Source: a virus. From it: DNA of 64,000 nt. This document shows, in pieces, positions 1 to 9,096 of this stretch (position 1 is the first letter of the stretch; each line of letters opens with the position of its first letter). The stretch covers positions 1 to 64,000 of IMG/VR virus record IMGVR_UViG_3300008997_000013; one strand, written 5' to 3'. A model generated the notes under the pieces. The model ran no database searches and was not told where the DNA came from. It saw only the letters and a program-made list of their open reading frames with translations. Position numbers and translations under genes: made by a program.

Positions 1-1
1 G

Positions 2-85
2 GATCTCCGACTGGCTTTCGTCAACGACTCTGCCGCCAAGATCCATCTCCTCGGGTACGTTGTGATGTTCCCCGATCTGCCCTAA
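2..85 (+). CDS. C-terminal end of an unknown gene (partial)
   Basis: An open frame enters from the left edge and ends at TAA 83-85, giving 27 residues that finish GYVVMFPDLP. It lies just upstream of virion genes on the same strand, so a structural role is likely by position only. No family can be assigned from this fragment. Confidence 0.55.
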   Translation, partial: DLRLAFVNDSAAKIHLLGYVVMFPDLP

Positions 86-142
86 GCGGTTCCCCGCCTA
101 TACAGATCGGCGGGTAGCGCACCGGTAGAGAAGGGATCCAGT
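86..142 (+). promoter_or_regulatory. Leader hairpin with CTATAC loop
   Basis: CCCGC (93-97) can pair with GCGGG (110-114) around the loop CTATACAGATCG. TATACA resembles a sigma70 -10 box. Similar CTATAC or CTATCT strings precede other genes in the window (minus-strand starts at 51464, 33649 and 53372; plus-strand start at 58749). A purine-rich stretch GTAGAGAAGGGA precedes ATG 143. Promoter or RNA hairpin, or both; this is inference from the sequence. Confidence 0.35.
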
Positions 143-193
143 ATGGCTCAAGATTTCGGCACCGGCGTCTCTCGTACGCTCTCTGCTGCGGAT
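143..193 (+). repeat. Orphan copy of the virion gene's first 17 codons
   Basis: The translation MAQDFGTGVSRTLSAAD aligns with MAMNFGNGVSRTLSAAD at 1009-1059: 13 of 17 residues are identical, with visible synonymous divergence in the DNA. Homology stops abruptly after the AAD codons, where endonuclease sequence begins. This is the left boundary of the homing insertion. GC content of the two copies is similar (59% and 57%, hand count), so composition does not say which copy is older here. Confidence 0.8.
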
Positions 194-1009
194 CCTGTGC
201 AGTATCGTGGATTGGGGGGGGTTTATCGTCTCTGGGTCTCCCCCCACCATTTCTACGTAGGGAGATCCAGAGATCTTCTCTCCCGTATTCGACACCACAG
301 GAACTCCTTGTGTCGGAACGCCCATTCTAACCAACACATGCAGAACACTTTCAACAAGTACGGTGGTTTTCGGTGGGAAATCATTGCTCTTTCTGAGGAC
401 AGAGCAGAGCAGGTCCAAATCGAGAGAAGTGTGTTGGATGACCTCTACAGGACTTCTGGATGCTTGAACAAAAGTGATCGGGCTGTAGGGGGGTGTCGGA
501 AAGGTCCTCTGTCCGAGAAGACTAAAAAGAAAATCTCGGAAACCAAACAGAAGAACCCGTATCAAGCCACTCCCGAAGCTCGTGCTCGGATGAGTGCTGC
601 TGCGAGGGGACGCCCCAAAACGGCCGCACACGTCCGGAACAATGCAGAGGCTCAAAAGGGGAAGAAGTTGTCCCCGGAGACCAAACGGAAGATCTCTGAG
701 TCTCTGAAAGGCAGGAAGCCTTCTCCGGAAACTGTAGAGAAGATTCGAAAAGCGAACCTTGGGAAGAAACGCACTCCCGAGCAGAAGAGACGTCTAAGTG
801 AAGGGCAGAAGGGGAAAGTTCTCACGCCGGAACATCGCCAGAAAATATCCGAATCCCTCCGGGGTCGGAAACATTCCGAAGAGGCCCGGCGGAAGATGTC
901 TGTTTCCCAGAGAGGTCGTACTCACTCTGAGGAAACAAAAGCGAAAATTGCATCCGCTCGAAGAGCTTACTTCGAACGGAAACGAGCCCAAGCCCGCCCG
1001 GAGGCCTAA
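143..1009 (+). CDS. GIY-YIG homing endonuclease with NUMOD3 repeats
   Basis: 288 aa. A GIY-YIG nuclease domain lies at about residues 24-110 (GVYRLWV... FYVGRS... then a conserved N-terminal-domain arginine region). It is followed by about seven NUMOD3-type DNA-binding repeats of the kind 'SPETKRKISESLKGRK' to residue 275. The first 17 residues are not nuclease sequence: they match the start of the next gene product (FGxGVSRTLSAAD). The endonuclease is therefore fused in frame to an orphan copy of the target gene's 5' end and uses its start codon. Its TAA overlaps the ATG of the virion gene (TAATG), which couples the two. Codon use is AT-richer than neighbours, as expected for a mobile gene. 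Family assignment is firm; the cleavage site is unknown. Confidence 0.9.
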   Translation: MAQDFGTGVSRTLSAADPVQYRGLGGVYRLWVSPHHFYVGRSRDLLSRIRHHRNSLCRNAHSNQHMQNTFNKYGGFRWEIIALSEDRAEQVQIERSVLDDLYRTSGCLNKSDRAVGGCRKGPLSEKTKKKISETKQKNPYQATPEARARMSAAARGRPKTAAHVRNNAEAQKGKKLSPETKRKISESLKGRKPSPETVEKIRKANLGKKRTPEQKRRLSEGQKGKVLTPEHRQKISESLRGRKHSEEARRKMSVSQRGRTHSEETKAKIASARRAYFERKRAQARPEA

Positions 1010-4000
1010 TGGCTATGAATTTCGGTAATGGCGTCTCTCGCACCCTGTCCGCTGCGGACAGGGGTTATGCGGTCGTCGTATGGCAGGTTGACAAACCGCC
1101 TCTGGATTCTGAGTTCAACCTGGCTGCCCAGGCTGCTTGGGAGCGTGAGGCCAATGCGGTCCGGGCGCAGATGCCCTCAGGGTTTCTCCTGGACCCGTTC
1201 CAGTCGGATGCCGACTACGTCACGGACGAGAACTGGTCGAACTGGCTACAGTTGGGACGTCCCGCAGCAGGGGATCAGACCCCGGTCCTTTGGGCCAATG
1301 TCAACGGGTGGCTCATCCCCGTAGCGGGCTCCAACGCCACTGATCTGTCCAACCGGATCAACCTCTGGAACCCGCCGACTACGGATGCCCGCACGGACTT
1401 CATCTTCCTCGAGGTCTGGCTCTCCCTGGTGGCTCCCAACCCCTCCACGGTCAACAAGCCTTCTGCGAGCACGATCTACAAGTACGGGAACACGGAGTTT
1501 GGCGGTACCAACATCGCCGATGATCTCATGGACCCGAACATCGGGATCGAGACTTCGGAGCGGGTGCAGATCCAGTACCGACTCCGAGTCGTGGGGCAGG
1601 GGGCAGGACTGGGCTCCAGCGTGGATCTGACCACATACCCTGACGGGCTGGGAGACCCCAACGTCCTGGCCCAGGGCAATGCGACGGCCCCCCAAGCAGG
1701 TCTCTCCTACGTCAACATGGGAGAGACCCTGGGAGATCCCGGTCTCTGGCGGGCGGGGGATGGAGACTCCACCAACGCTCTTGCGACGGTGGACGGCTAC
1801 TCCTACGCAATCCCCGTGTGTGGGATCTTCCGGCGAAACACGAGCTCGTTCGTCGCGAGGACCACCAGTGGGAATGCCAACCAGAACGGAGCTCTGGATC
1901 GCAACCCAAGCTCTACCACCCCGACCACTCCCGTTGAGGCGACCAGGACATTCACCGAAGTCACGTTGACCTCAGCGATCGACGAGACTGCAACCGGCGC
2001 TGTACAAGTTGACGGGCTGGCCTCCTCGGGTCTGGACAACAGCGACATTGACTGGGATAGCACGTTCCTCGTCATCGATGGCGAGATCATCTACATCGAG
2101 AGCGTCTCGACCGCCACCACTCCCGGGACGATCACCATCAGGGCCACTGAAGGCCGGGGTCGGAACGGAACACAGGCAGCCCCGCACGATGCTGGGGTCT
2201 CCGTACAGTTCTACAACTTCCGCCCTGATGGGAAGTTCTCCGACCAGATCCTTCCCGACGACATCCTCGACCTACGGCGAGGAGTCCAGGCAGGGGACTG
2301 GGACTACAAGGCCCTGCTCGCTCACAATCTGGGCAAACTGTTCGAGAACACCCTCAAGTCGGCGTTCAAGCAGGCCGGTCCCTCGGATACCCAGGGACCT
2401 GTGGTCTTCGAGGTGGACACCCTCCACGCCAACTCGGCGACCTCGACTCCCAACCAGACCGAGGCCCTGGACGGCCCTGACGGTATCCGGGAGGTTTTCT
2501 CCGATGCCTCGGTCCTACAGTCGAACGTTTCTATCATCCTGAATCCCGAGATTGGATCCGGGGGTTCTGCGGTGGTCATCTCCGACTTCACGTCGGACGC
2601 AACCTCCTGGGGTCCTGCAGCTGAGTTCGTCCCTGACGGATTCCAGCCGGATGGCGGGGGTTGGGACAACCAGACGATCATCCATCTCTACATCGGAGGA
2701 GCGACCGGGTCTGGAGGCGCTCGCGCCACCGTTCGTGGGAGCGAGAACAAGATCGTCCGCTTCATCTCCCCACGGGAGCATTGGCTTACCCGCGATGAGA
2801 TCGAAACCGATGCCGGCATCGGCGTTTCCGGAAACCAGTACCCGTTCCTGTTCCGTCTCCTTGAGGAAGGTTGGGGGGACCCTGCCGGGGCTGACGAGCC
2901 TGCTGTGCAGCACCCGGGCCCCATGTTCCCCCTTCCCGAGTACAACTTCGAGCGTCCGTTCATCGTCCTCGGAGGGTCAGTCAACTCCCTCCTGGCATCC
3001 AGCACCGCAGAGGCCGTCGCTACGGGATCCAGTCCTGCCGGGTTCTCCTTGGTTCGCTTTTCGGGCCTGGACTTCGACACTCCCGGGGACTGGTTCCCCA
3101 CAGGCGACGTATCCAGCTTGTCCCCCGAGGGCGTCACCAACACGCTCCTCCATGGACAGCGGAACCTTTTCGATATGGTGACCAATGGAGGTCGGGATCG
3201 CTCCGGAGCGAGCTCCGAGCTCTATCTGGTTCTGGAAGGGGACCTCACCACTCCAGCCAACAACGGAGTCTGGCGGGTCATCGGAGCGGGCACCGCAGGC
3301 TACACAACGGTGGACGGAGCTACGGCCGAGGATCTCGTGGTCGAGCGTGTAGGGGTCGGCGCGAACGTCTTGGTCGCAGGGACAAGCCTCACGGCCTCGG
3401 TCCGTTCCCAGTACACTCACACCGAGGACGGAACCGTAGCTGGAGAGTCCGCTGCAGTCGTCGTTCTCACAGACCTGGGTGGGGCGGTTGGCGGGCTGAC
3501 CTACCCTTGGGACAGCCTCACATCCCTTCCTTCCGTCAGCCAGGCTGTGCTGGACACCACGATTCAGTACAATCCCAGCCGAGGCGGAACAGCTCGAGTG
3601 GCCAACAAGGTCCGTCGAGTTGCCATGGTGGGTGTGGACTCAGCGGAACTCGTTCGCGAGGCGCCGACAGGAATCGACACCAGCTTCGATTCCCAGGCTG
3701 GCATTCCTGAAGGGGAGATCTACTTCCCCTTCTCCCACGTCCAGACTTGGAACCGTCTCCCCAGCCTGGGTCTCTCTGCTCCGAGAGCTCCCGCCTATGG
3801 CAACAGTTCCTACTTCGGAGAGTATCGACGGGAAGCTGAGGCCTTCGTCGACGCAGGATCCAAGACTCTTGTTCTCCGCCCTTTCCAGAGGACTGATCTC
3901 ACCCTGGTTCGCTACCGGGCCACGGCGGGCGCCACGGATCGATTCTTCCCCGACACCTACACGGCCGGAGCCAGCGCAGGAACCTCAGTGGACGGAGGTC

Positions 4001-6348
4001 AGCTGTTCCCCTCGGATGCCGACTACGCCTACGCATTCCCCCACGAATGGATGCCTCGTCTCGGGCGTCAGGATATCCCCTTCCACCAGACCACAGGAAC
4101 CACAGGTCCAGTCTTCTACGGGGTGAATCACCTCTTCGGAGACTCCCAGACGAGCTCGGATGATGTGTTCCGCGTCCTCGGAGGCCAGGACTCCAACTCC
4201 GCAGTGGAGTCCCTCTTCTTCCAGACGGGAACCACCTCGGGGCGTGTGTATGGCGAGTACTTCGCCATGGGAGGCTCAGCCGCCGGCTACCAGGCTCGGA
4301 TCTACGAGGACGTGAATGTCCACTCCTCGGATGTCCCCAGGGGTCTGAAGGGCATCCAGCTGCCCCCGTTCCTGGGCATCGCTCGGATCTATGGAGTCTA
4401 TGACCTTCGGGAGTTCTCGGGACAGGGAGCCTGGGATGCCGATCGCGTGACCCTGAACACTTCGGGAGGGCGGCCTGCCAACCTTCTCCGTGACGACCAG
4501 GACAAGCAGACCCTGTTCATCGTCCCTGGCGGGGGCTCCGATGTCACTGGGGACGAGGACGACCACACCTACGTGATCCCCAACACCCTCATCGACGTCC
4601 GGCGCTCTGGACAGTATGTGGCGGGGGAGACCTTCGATGACCTCGAGTTCGTAGTTGAGTGTGTTGTCTTCGGGTTCGCTCGGGGCTTCATCACCAAGAA
4701 CAACTATGTCTTGGCCCGTCGGAATCTTCCCACGGGAGTGGATCCCATCGCAACCTCTTCTGCTGTTGCGGGGCAGGTTTCCTGTATTCTCCCTTTGCCC
4801 CTGCCCTACAATGAGCAGGCATACATCGCCTATGATCGCACGGTCTACCAGGGCGACCCCTACATGACTCGGGATGGGGCGACCAAGACAACTTCCGACT
4901 ACGAGAACCGCTACGGGATGATCCCTTCCTCCAGCTCCGCAGAGCTCGGGACAGCCATCCAGCAGTTCGATAGCTCCAACGACTACGCCCAGGTCCCTGA
5001 GACTCTGAACGCCCGTGGGTTCGAAGTCCTGGCCTCCGCCGACTTCTACACGACTCTCGGGACGGGCAAGGTCGGGGGTCGGATCTACTCGGGAACGTTC
5101 TTGGATATCGGTGTCGTGTCCTCATCAACACGAATCGCGGCGAGCGCCAGCGACCCCTTGTGGCAGCCCCAGGCCCGAGCCCTCACCGAAGGCCAGGCTC
5201 TGAGCGCCGCCCGGGCAGTCCTGGAGATCGAGGTTCTCACGGATAGCGCAGCTTCCGTAGGCGAGGCGATCGTCTTGGAGAGAGGAACCAAGACGAACAC
5301 TCTGGTATCGAATACGGCCTTCTCAGGAGCCACCCCGGAACTGGTCGCCCAGTCCCTCGTTGGGGCCATCAACTCCTCGGACTTCGCTGCAAGTACTGCC
5401 CAGGTCCGCGCGTACTGGAACGGTGGTCGGGTCTGCTCTCTGGTGTCGATGATCCCAGGAGCCGAAGGGAACGAGACCCACGTGAGAATGGTCCCCGCTT
5501 CCACACGGGCCGTTACAGGGTTCCGAATCCATGCCCGGGGCTCCTTGTCCCAGCAGGCTCTCTCTACGATCACCGGGTCGAACCTCATCGGAGGAGTGGA
5601 TTCTCCGATGAATGGTCGGGATGGTTCTCTGGCGACGACTCCAGTCCGGATGGCTGGCCTCATCGAGCGCCTCCCCTTGGGGATTCTCCTGCAGGACTCG
5701 GACTTCGTCGGTGAGGATCCTCTCCAGAACGGATCGAGTTCCCTTTGGGTCAATCTGAGTGGAGGGGCGGTCTCGGCAACCTCCCTGACTCCTCTCTCTG
5801 GAGACTCCGAGTACGGGCGTGTCGAGGGTTCGGGGCAGATCGCCATGGCAGACGGCGCCATCCTCGAGTACACGGCATGGACCCTTGCCCAGCCTACGGG
5901 AACCAAGAGCTTCCGCCTGTTCCGCGGAGGGGGCTCGGCTTGGGTCATCGACCCAAGCCCCGTGGGAGGCCCTGCAGACTGGTCTGCGGGAGGCTTCGAC
6001 GAGGGCTCTCAGCCCGTGCTGAAGGGCGCGCTCTTGGCTGGCCGGGCCTACTTGGTCCGGAACTTCCCCGAGACGGCCTACACGGGCTCAGACACTCGCT
6101 CGCACGGCTCCGAAATCCAGATGGTCATCTGCACCAACGGGATCTTGGGTCTCGGCCCTCTCTGCAACAAGGGCTATGACCTCAAGGGTCAGATCTCTCC
6201 CACCGGCTACGGAGAGGGCTTGGCTGCCGCTGATCGGTATCTCCTCGAAGGCCGGCCCATGTCCCGAGGACCTCGCGTGAGTGCCTCGACGACAGGAGAG
6301 TTGGCTCCCTTCCCGGGGATGGACGCGGCTGCTGATGATGGCTGCTGA
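1009..6348 (+). CDS. Giant virion structural protein, probably baseplate or tail
   Basis: 1779 aa, the largest gene here. The N-terminus (VVVWQVDKPPLDSEFNLAAQ) and the segment with 'FIFLEVWLSLV' resemble large virion proteins of big myoviruses. The rest is rich in Gly, Ser, Thr and Asp, typical of beta-structured tail or baseplate proteins; no enzyme motif was seen. The start overlaps the upstream endonuclease stop as TAATG. The first codons are duplicated upstream at 143-193, showing that a homing endonuclease entered at this gene's beginning. Position next to other structural genes supports a virion role. The exact location in the particle is not shown by the sequence. Confidence 0.7.
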   Translation: MAMNFGNGVSRTLSAADRGYAVVVWQVDKPPLDSEFNLAAQAAWEREANAVRAQMPSGFLLDPFQSDADYVTDENWSNWLQLGRPAAGDQTPVLWANVNGWLIPVAGSNATDLSNRINLWNPPTTDARTDFIFLEVWLSLVAPNPSTVNKPSASTIYKYGNTEFGGTNIADDLMDPNIGIETSERVQIQYRLRVVGQGAGLGSSVDLTTYPDGLGDPNVLAQGNATAPQAGLSYVNMGETLGDPGLWRAGDGDSTNALATVDGYSYAIPVCGIFRRNTSSFVARTTSGNANQNGALDRNPSSTTPTTPVEATRTFTEVTLTSAIDETATGAVQVDGLASSGLDNSDIDWDSTFLVIDGEIIYIESVSTATTPGTITIRATEGRGRNGTQAAPHDAGVSVQFYNFRPDGKFSDQILPDDILDLRRGVQAGDWDYKALLAHNLGKLFENTLKSAFKQAGPSDTQGPVVFEVDTLHANSATSTPNQTEALDGPDGIREVFSDASVLQSNVSIILNPEIGSGGSAVVISDFTSDATSWGPAAEFVPDGFQPDGGGWDNQTIIHLYIGGATGSGGARATVRGSENKIVRFISPREHWLTRDEIETDAGIGVSGNQYPFLFRLLEEGWGDPAGADEPAVQHPGPMFPLPEYNFERPFIVLGGSVNSLLASSTAEAVATGSSPAGFSLVRFSGLDFDTPGDWFPTGDVSSLSPEGVTNTLLHGQRNLFDMVTNGGRDRSGASSELYLVLEGDLTTPANNGVWRVIGAGTAGYTTVDGATAEDLVVERVGVGANVLVAGTSLTASVRSQYTHTEDGTVAGESAAVVVLTDLGGAVGGLTYPWDSLTSLPSVSQAVLDTTIQYNPSRGGTARVANKVRRVAMVGVDSAELVREAPTGIDTSFDSQAGIPEGEIYFPFSHVQTWNRLPSLGLSAPRAPAYGNSSYFGEYRREAEAFVDAGSKTLVLRPFQRTDLTLVRYRATAGATDRFFPDTYTAGASAGTSVDGGQLFPSDADYAYAFPHEWMPRLGRQDIPFHQTTGTTGPVFYGVNHLFGDSQTSSDDVFRVLGGQDSNSAVESLFFQTGTTSGRVYGEYFAMGGSAAGYQARIYEDVNVHSSDVPRGLKGIQLPPFLGIARIYGVYDLREFSGQGAWDADRVTLNTSGGRPANLLRDDQDKQTLFIVPGGGSDVTGDEDDHTYVIPNTLIDVRRSGQYVAGETFDDLEFVVECVVFGFARGFITKNNYVLARRNLPTGVDPIATSSAVAGQVSCILPLPLPYNEQAYIAYDRTVYQGDPYMTRDGATKTTSDYENRYGMIPSSSSAELGTAIQQFDSSNDYAQVPETLNARGFEVLASADFYTTLGTGKVGGRIYSGTFLDIGVVSSSTRIAASASDPLWQPQARALTEGQALSAARAVLEIEVLTDSAASVGEAIVLERGTKTNTLVSNTAFSGATPELVAQSLVGAINSSDFAASTAQVRAYWNGGRVCSLVSMIPGAEGNETHVRMVPASTRAVTGFRIHARGSLSQQALSTITGSNLIGGVDSPMNGRDGSLATTPVRMAGLIERLPLGILLQDSDFVGEDPLQNGSSSLWVNLSGGAVSATSLTPLSGDSEYGRVEGSGQIAMADGAILEYTAWTLAQPTGTKSFRLFRGGGSAWVIDPSPVGGPADWSAGGFDEGSQPVLKGALLAGRAYLVRNFPETAYTGSDTRSHGSEIQMVICTNGILGLGPLCNKGYDLKGQISPTGYGEGLAAADRYLLEGRPMSRGPRVSASTTGELAPFPGMDAAADDGC

Positions 6349-6354
6349 ATGAGG

Positions 6355-6391
6355 CGTCCCCGGTAACTCCTCTCTGAGAACCGGAGACGTC
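6355..6391 (+). promoter_or_regulatory. GTAAC leader hairpin before 6392
   Basis: CGTCCCCGGT (6355-6364) pairs with ACCGGAGACG (6380-6389), nine of ten positions. The conserved GGTAAC sits at the 5' edge of the loop and the GGAG Shine-Dalgarno lies in the 3' arm, just before TTG 6392. Member of the GTAAC leader family described in the findings. Confidence 0.6.
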
Positions 6392-6832
6392 TTGAATCCC
6401 AATCCGATCCCTGTGGCCTCTGTCCAGAACACGCGTTTGGGAGAGCTCTCGGCGGCCCTTCGGTCGGGAGAGTTCACGCAGACTTCTCAGGCCCTGAAGA
6501 GGAAGCTTCTGGACGGAACCTACGCTCACTGTGTCCTCGGCGTCGCCTGCGAGATCGCAGATATCGAGACCCTCTCCTGGGAAGATGGAGAGGGGGATAC
6601 ACTCAACCTTCGGGAGAAGGGCGGGGAGGCTCGGGTCTCTGTCCCTCCCCTGTCTGTTCAGGACCACTACGGGTTCACCCACGCCCAGGGGTTCCGGGTC
6701 ACTATCGACAGGTATCCTCAGCTGCTGAAGGTGGGCCGAGGACCTACCTTCCTTCTGGCGACCCTGAACGACTACGGAGTCCCATTCGAGGTCCTGGCAG
6801 ACCTCATTGATGACTTCCGGGAGAGGAGCTGA
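6392..6832 (+). CDS. Hypothetical protein, 146 aa
   Basis: TTG start chosen because it follows the leader hairpin and a GGAG at a suitable distance; no ATG in frame fits. The protein is soluble, with a short-loop region 'HCVLGVACEIADI' near residue 50 and 'VSVPPLSVQDHYGFTHAQGF' near residue 85. This arrangement resembles small phage proteins of unknown function with an N-terminal helical bundle. It ends in a TGATG overlap with the next gene, so the two are coupled. No function assigned. Confidence 0.75.
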   Translation: MNPNPIPVASVQNTRLGELSAALRSGEFTQTSQALKRKLLDGTYAHCVLGVACEIADIETLSWEDGEGDTLNLREKGGEARVSVPPLSVQDHYGFTHAQGFRVTIDRYPQLLKVGRGPTFLLATLNDYGVPFEVLADLIDDFRERS

Positions 6833-7710
6833 TGGGACATCCTCGTGCCAAGGGGACAATCCCCTCTGAGGTGGTGTTCTTCCTCCGGAAGCGTCCTGTT
6901 CTGAAGCGAGGGACTGCGGTCTATCCCGCCTTCCCAGTGCCTCCTCACCTGGTTGCTCGTCAGAGCGGGACCTACCACAACGCTGTTAGTTGGGCGCGAG
7001 GCCCTCGTTTCCAAGATCCTTTGGTCCCTCGATCCTGGACTGAGCCGGCTTCTGTCCGTCTCCAGAACATCCCTCGAAGTGGTTATCGGCTGGCTGGATT
7101 CGAGACTCGTTCCGAAGGCGGAACGGCCTGGAAGGTGGTCACTCCCCAGGGTCATCTGGTGGATCTCCGGAGTGATGTGTTCCTTCCGATCCTCATGTCT
7201 CGGGGGGTTCCTGCAGATGGGTTCCTTGACGCCACACTTCAGTGGTGCCAGAACGGGAGCCAGCTGCGTCTGGAAGAGGTGGGTACGGAGGCCCACTCCC
7301 GCTACCGCCCCGTCGGAGAGCCTGAAGCGCCGATTCAGAAGTTCCGGCCCAAGGACCTGGTTGTCGGGGGTTGGTACGAGGCCAAGATCAGCGGATGCTG
7401 TGTCCCTCACATCTATGTGGGCCGGGTCAAGAAGATGGCCTCCACTTTCGAGGCATCCCCCAAGAAGAGATTCGCTTGGCTAATGCTCCCCACCCATGTC
7501 GGGAACTTCGCTGAGTTTCGGGATTGGTGGTCCTCCTGCGGAGCGAGAGTTACCAATCCGGTCGCGGTCCTCCGAGTGACTTCCTCGGTTATCGCTGTGT
7601 CGAGCAAAAACATCAACACCGGATTCACCCATCTGAATCTGGAGCCTTGGGTTCACTGGGAGGACGGACAGGGCTACCAACTCGATCGCACCCGTTACAT
7701 CTGGCCGTAG
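6832..7710 (+). CDS. Hypothetical protein, paralogue A of a tandem pair
   Basis: 292 aa. It shares a clear scaffold with the product of the next gene: RAKGxIPSxVVFF near residue 5, 'WKVVTPxG' near residue 105, 'LQWCQ' near residue 140, then 'LRLExVG' and 'HxRY'. The two genes are adjacent with no gap and each is a complete ORF, so this is an old tandem duplication. No signal peptide, zinc site or enzyme motif is evident. Located between virion and lysis-like genes; function unknown. Confidence 0.8.
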   Translation: MGHPRAKGTIPSEVVFFLRKRPVLKRGTAVYPAFPVPPHLVARQSGTYHNAVSWARGPRFQDPLVPRSWTEPASVRLQNIPRSGYRLAGFETRSEGGTAWKVVTPQGHLVDLRSDVFLPILMSRGVPADGFLDATLQWCQNGSQLRLEEVGTEAHSRYRPVGEPEAPIQKFRPKDLVVGGWYEAKISGCCVPHIYVGRVKKMASTFEASPKKRFAWLMLPTHVGNFAEFRDWWSSCGARVTNPVAVLRVTSSVIAVSSKNINTGFTHLNLEPWVHWEDGQGYQLDRTRYIWP

Positions 7711-8538
7711 ATGCGCGCCAAGGGATTCATCCCCTCCCGTGTGGTGTTCTTCATCAGAGATCGGAGACCCGTCCCGAACGGGGTGCCTTATCGTCCTGCG
7801 TTCGCCTTGGCGTACCATACGGTTGAGATCCAAGGGGGAATGTGGAACCGAGCACGTTCTTGGGCATGGGAAGATCGCTGGGGCACCCCCAGCCCAGAAA
7901 CCGTAGTCGTAGAGAACCCTCCGAAGACTGGCTACTCGGTTGTAGGGATGTCCTCCCTGAAGAGAGGGCGGAACTGGAAGGTGGTCACGCCTGAAGGGTT
8001 CCTGGTCCCTCTACAGGAGGATGTTTTCGCCCAACTGGTTCTCAATCATGGGATCGGGATGAGAGGGAGAGTTCCTGTTCCTCTCCAATGGTGCCAGAGC
8101 AGTTCGGCTCTCCGTCTTGAGATCGTTGGCTCCGAGGAGCACCAGAGGTACAATCCGAGGGACATGAGTTCTGTAGATCCTCTTGAGTTGCAACTTCCGG
8201 CCTGTGAGCTCCAGAAGGGATCCTGGTACCGAGTAGGCTTCTTGGGCAACAGCATCTATGCGGGCCGTTTCCAGAAGAAGGGCTATGGATCCAGCTACTA
8301 TTACGTTTGGATAGACATCCCTTCCAGCATCAAGACCGCGGAGGAGGTGTCGGTTTGGTTGGTCTCTCTGTGTGAGACTCCAGAGACAGCTCTGGTTATC
8401 GTTACCGAGAGGCCCAGAGCCCGAGGAGCCTTGGGATACTCCACCATGCTTCCGCTGGACCCCTTCCTGGAAAAAGGGGTCTGGAAGAACGGGAACCGTA
8501 TCCCAATGGATCGAGAGGATTTCATCCCGTGTATCTGA
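7711..8538 (+). CDS. Hypothetical protein, paralogue B of a tandem pair
   Basis: 275 aa; ATG directly follows the TAG of the upstream paralogue. Conserved blocks shared with the neighbour include RAKGFIPSRVVFFIR, 'GYSVVGM', 'WKVVTPEG', 'PLQWCQSSSALRLE' and 'HQRYNPRD'. The C-terminal third differs more (for example 'GWYEAKISG' against 'GSWYRVGFLG', still alignable). Function unknown. It overlaps the next ORF by 10 nt. Confidence 0.8.
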   Translation: MRAKGFIPSRVVFFIRDRRPVPNGVPYRPAFALAYHTVEIQGGMWNRARSWAWEDRWGTPSPETVVVENPPKTGYSVVGMSSLKRGRNWKVVTPEGFLVPLQEDVFAQLVLNHGIGMRGRVPVPLQWCQSSSALRLEIVGSEEHQRYNPRDMSSVDPLELQLPACELQKGSWYRVGFLGNSIYAGRFQKKGYGSSYYYVWIDIPSSIKTAEEVSVWLVSLCETPETALVIVTERPRARGALGYSTMLPLDPFLEKGVWKNGNRIPMDREDFIPCI

Positions 8539-8813
8539 ACGATCATGACTCCCCCAGTCAGGCTCTCCTGGAACACCCCTCGGGAGACTGCCAGAGCCCT
8601 GACCCTGGCGTTGTTCCGCAAATCGACAACGCCTTCGATGAGTGGTTCCTGGAGGATATAAACCAAACGATCGGCTTCATATCCGATCTGGTCCAGATCT
8701 CTCTTCTCGGCTCGTTCTGCGGCCTGGTATGGGGGACCCCAGGCGCGGTAATAGGGGCTATCTCCGGCTACTTGATCTCCAAGCTCACCTGCCGTCTCCT
8801 CCTATTCATCTGA
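8529..8813 (+). CDS. Small membrane protein, holin-like by shape only
   Basis: 94 aa from GTG 8529, the only in-frame start with coupling to the upstream stop. The first 45 residues are polar. Residues about 55-92 form two hydrophobic stretches around 'ISLLGSFCGLVWG' and 'AVIGAISGYLIS', a hairpin-like two-helix arrangement. Small size, two membrane segments and closeness to a peptidoglycan-binding protein would fit a holin, but no family match is visible. It could equally be an unrelated membrane protein. Confidence 0.6.
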   Translation: MYLNDHDSPSQALLEHPSGDCQSPDPGVVPQIDNAFDEWFLEDINQTIGFISDLVQISLLGSFCGLVWGTPGAVIGAISGYLISKLTCRLLLFI

Positions 8814-8820
8814 GGTTCCT

Positions 8821-9096
8821 GTGACTCGTTGGGCCAGAGCAGTCAGCACTTCTCTCATCGTTCTGCTGGGAGGATTCGCGGTGGTCATCCCTACCGAGAT
8901 CAACGCCCCAAAGCCGGATACGGCCCTGGTGGCGTTCCGGTGTGAGAACGCGTGCTATCCCTTCGCGGATATGCCGAAGCGGGTTGGGGGAGTCCTCACC
9001 TGCTTCTGCGCCCATCCGGACAGCGTGGTGGGGGAACCCACTTGGGTTCCCCTCCCTCTACCGCCTCTCTCAGAAGAGGACGTCCAAGTCCCGTAG
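8821..9096 (+). CDS. Small secreted or membrane-anchored cysteine-containing protein
   Basis: 91 aa from GTG 8821, 7 nt after the previous stop. The N-terminus (MTRWARAVSTSLIVLLGG) has two arginines then a hydrophobic core, a signal peptide or anchor. The mature part carries four cysteines as CENAC and CFC, suggesting disulfides outside the cytoplasm, and a proline-rich tail. It lies after a two-helix membrane protein and before a peptidoglycan-binding protein; a spanin-like lysis role is possible but there is no lipobox. Its end overlaps the convergent gene by 27 nt. Confidence 0.65.
   Translation: MTRWARAVSTSLIVLLGGFAVVIPTEINAPKPDTALVAFRCENACYPFADMPKRVGGVLTCFCAHPDSVVGEPTWVPLPLPPLSEEDVQVP

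Noticed and set aside
143-1062. Group I intron explanation for the endonuclease at the virion gene
   Set aside because: An intron would leave the two exons continuous. Here the gene start is duplicated and the downstream gene is complete, and the endonuclease is in frame with the first copy.
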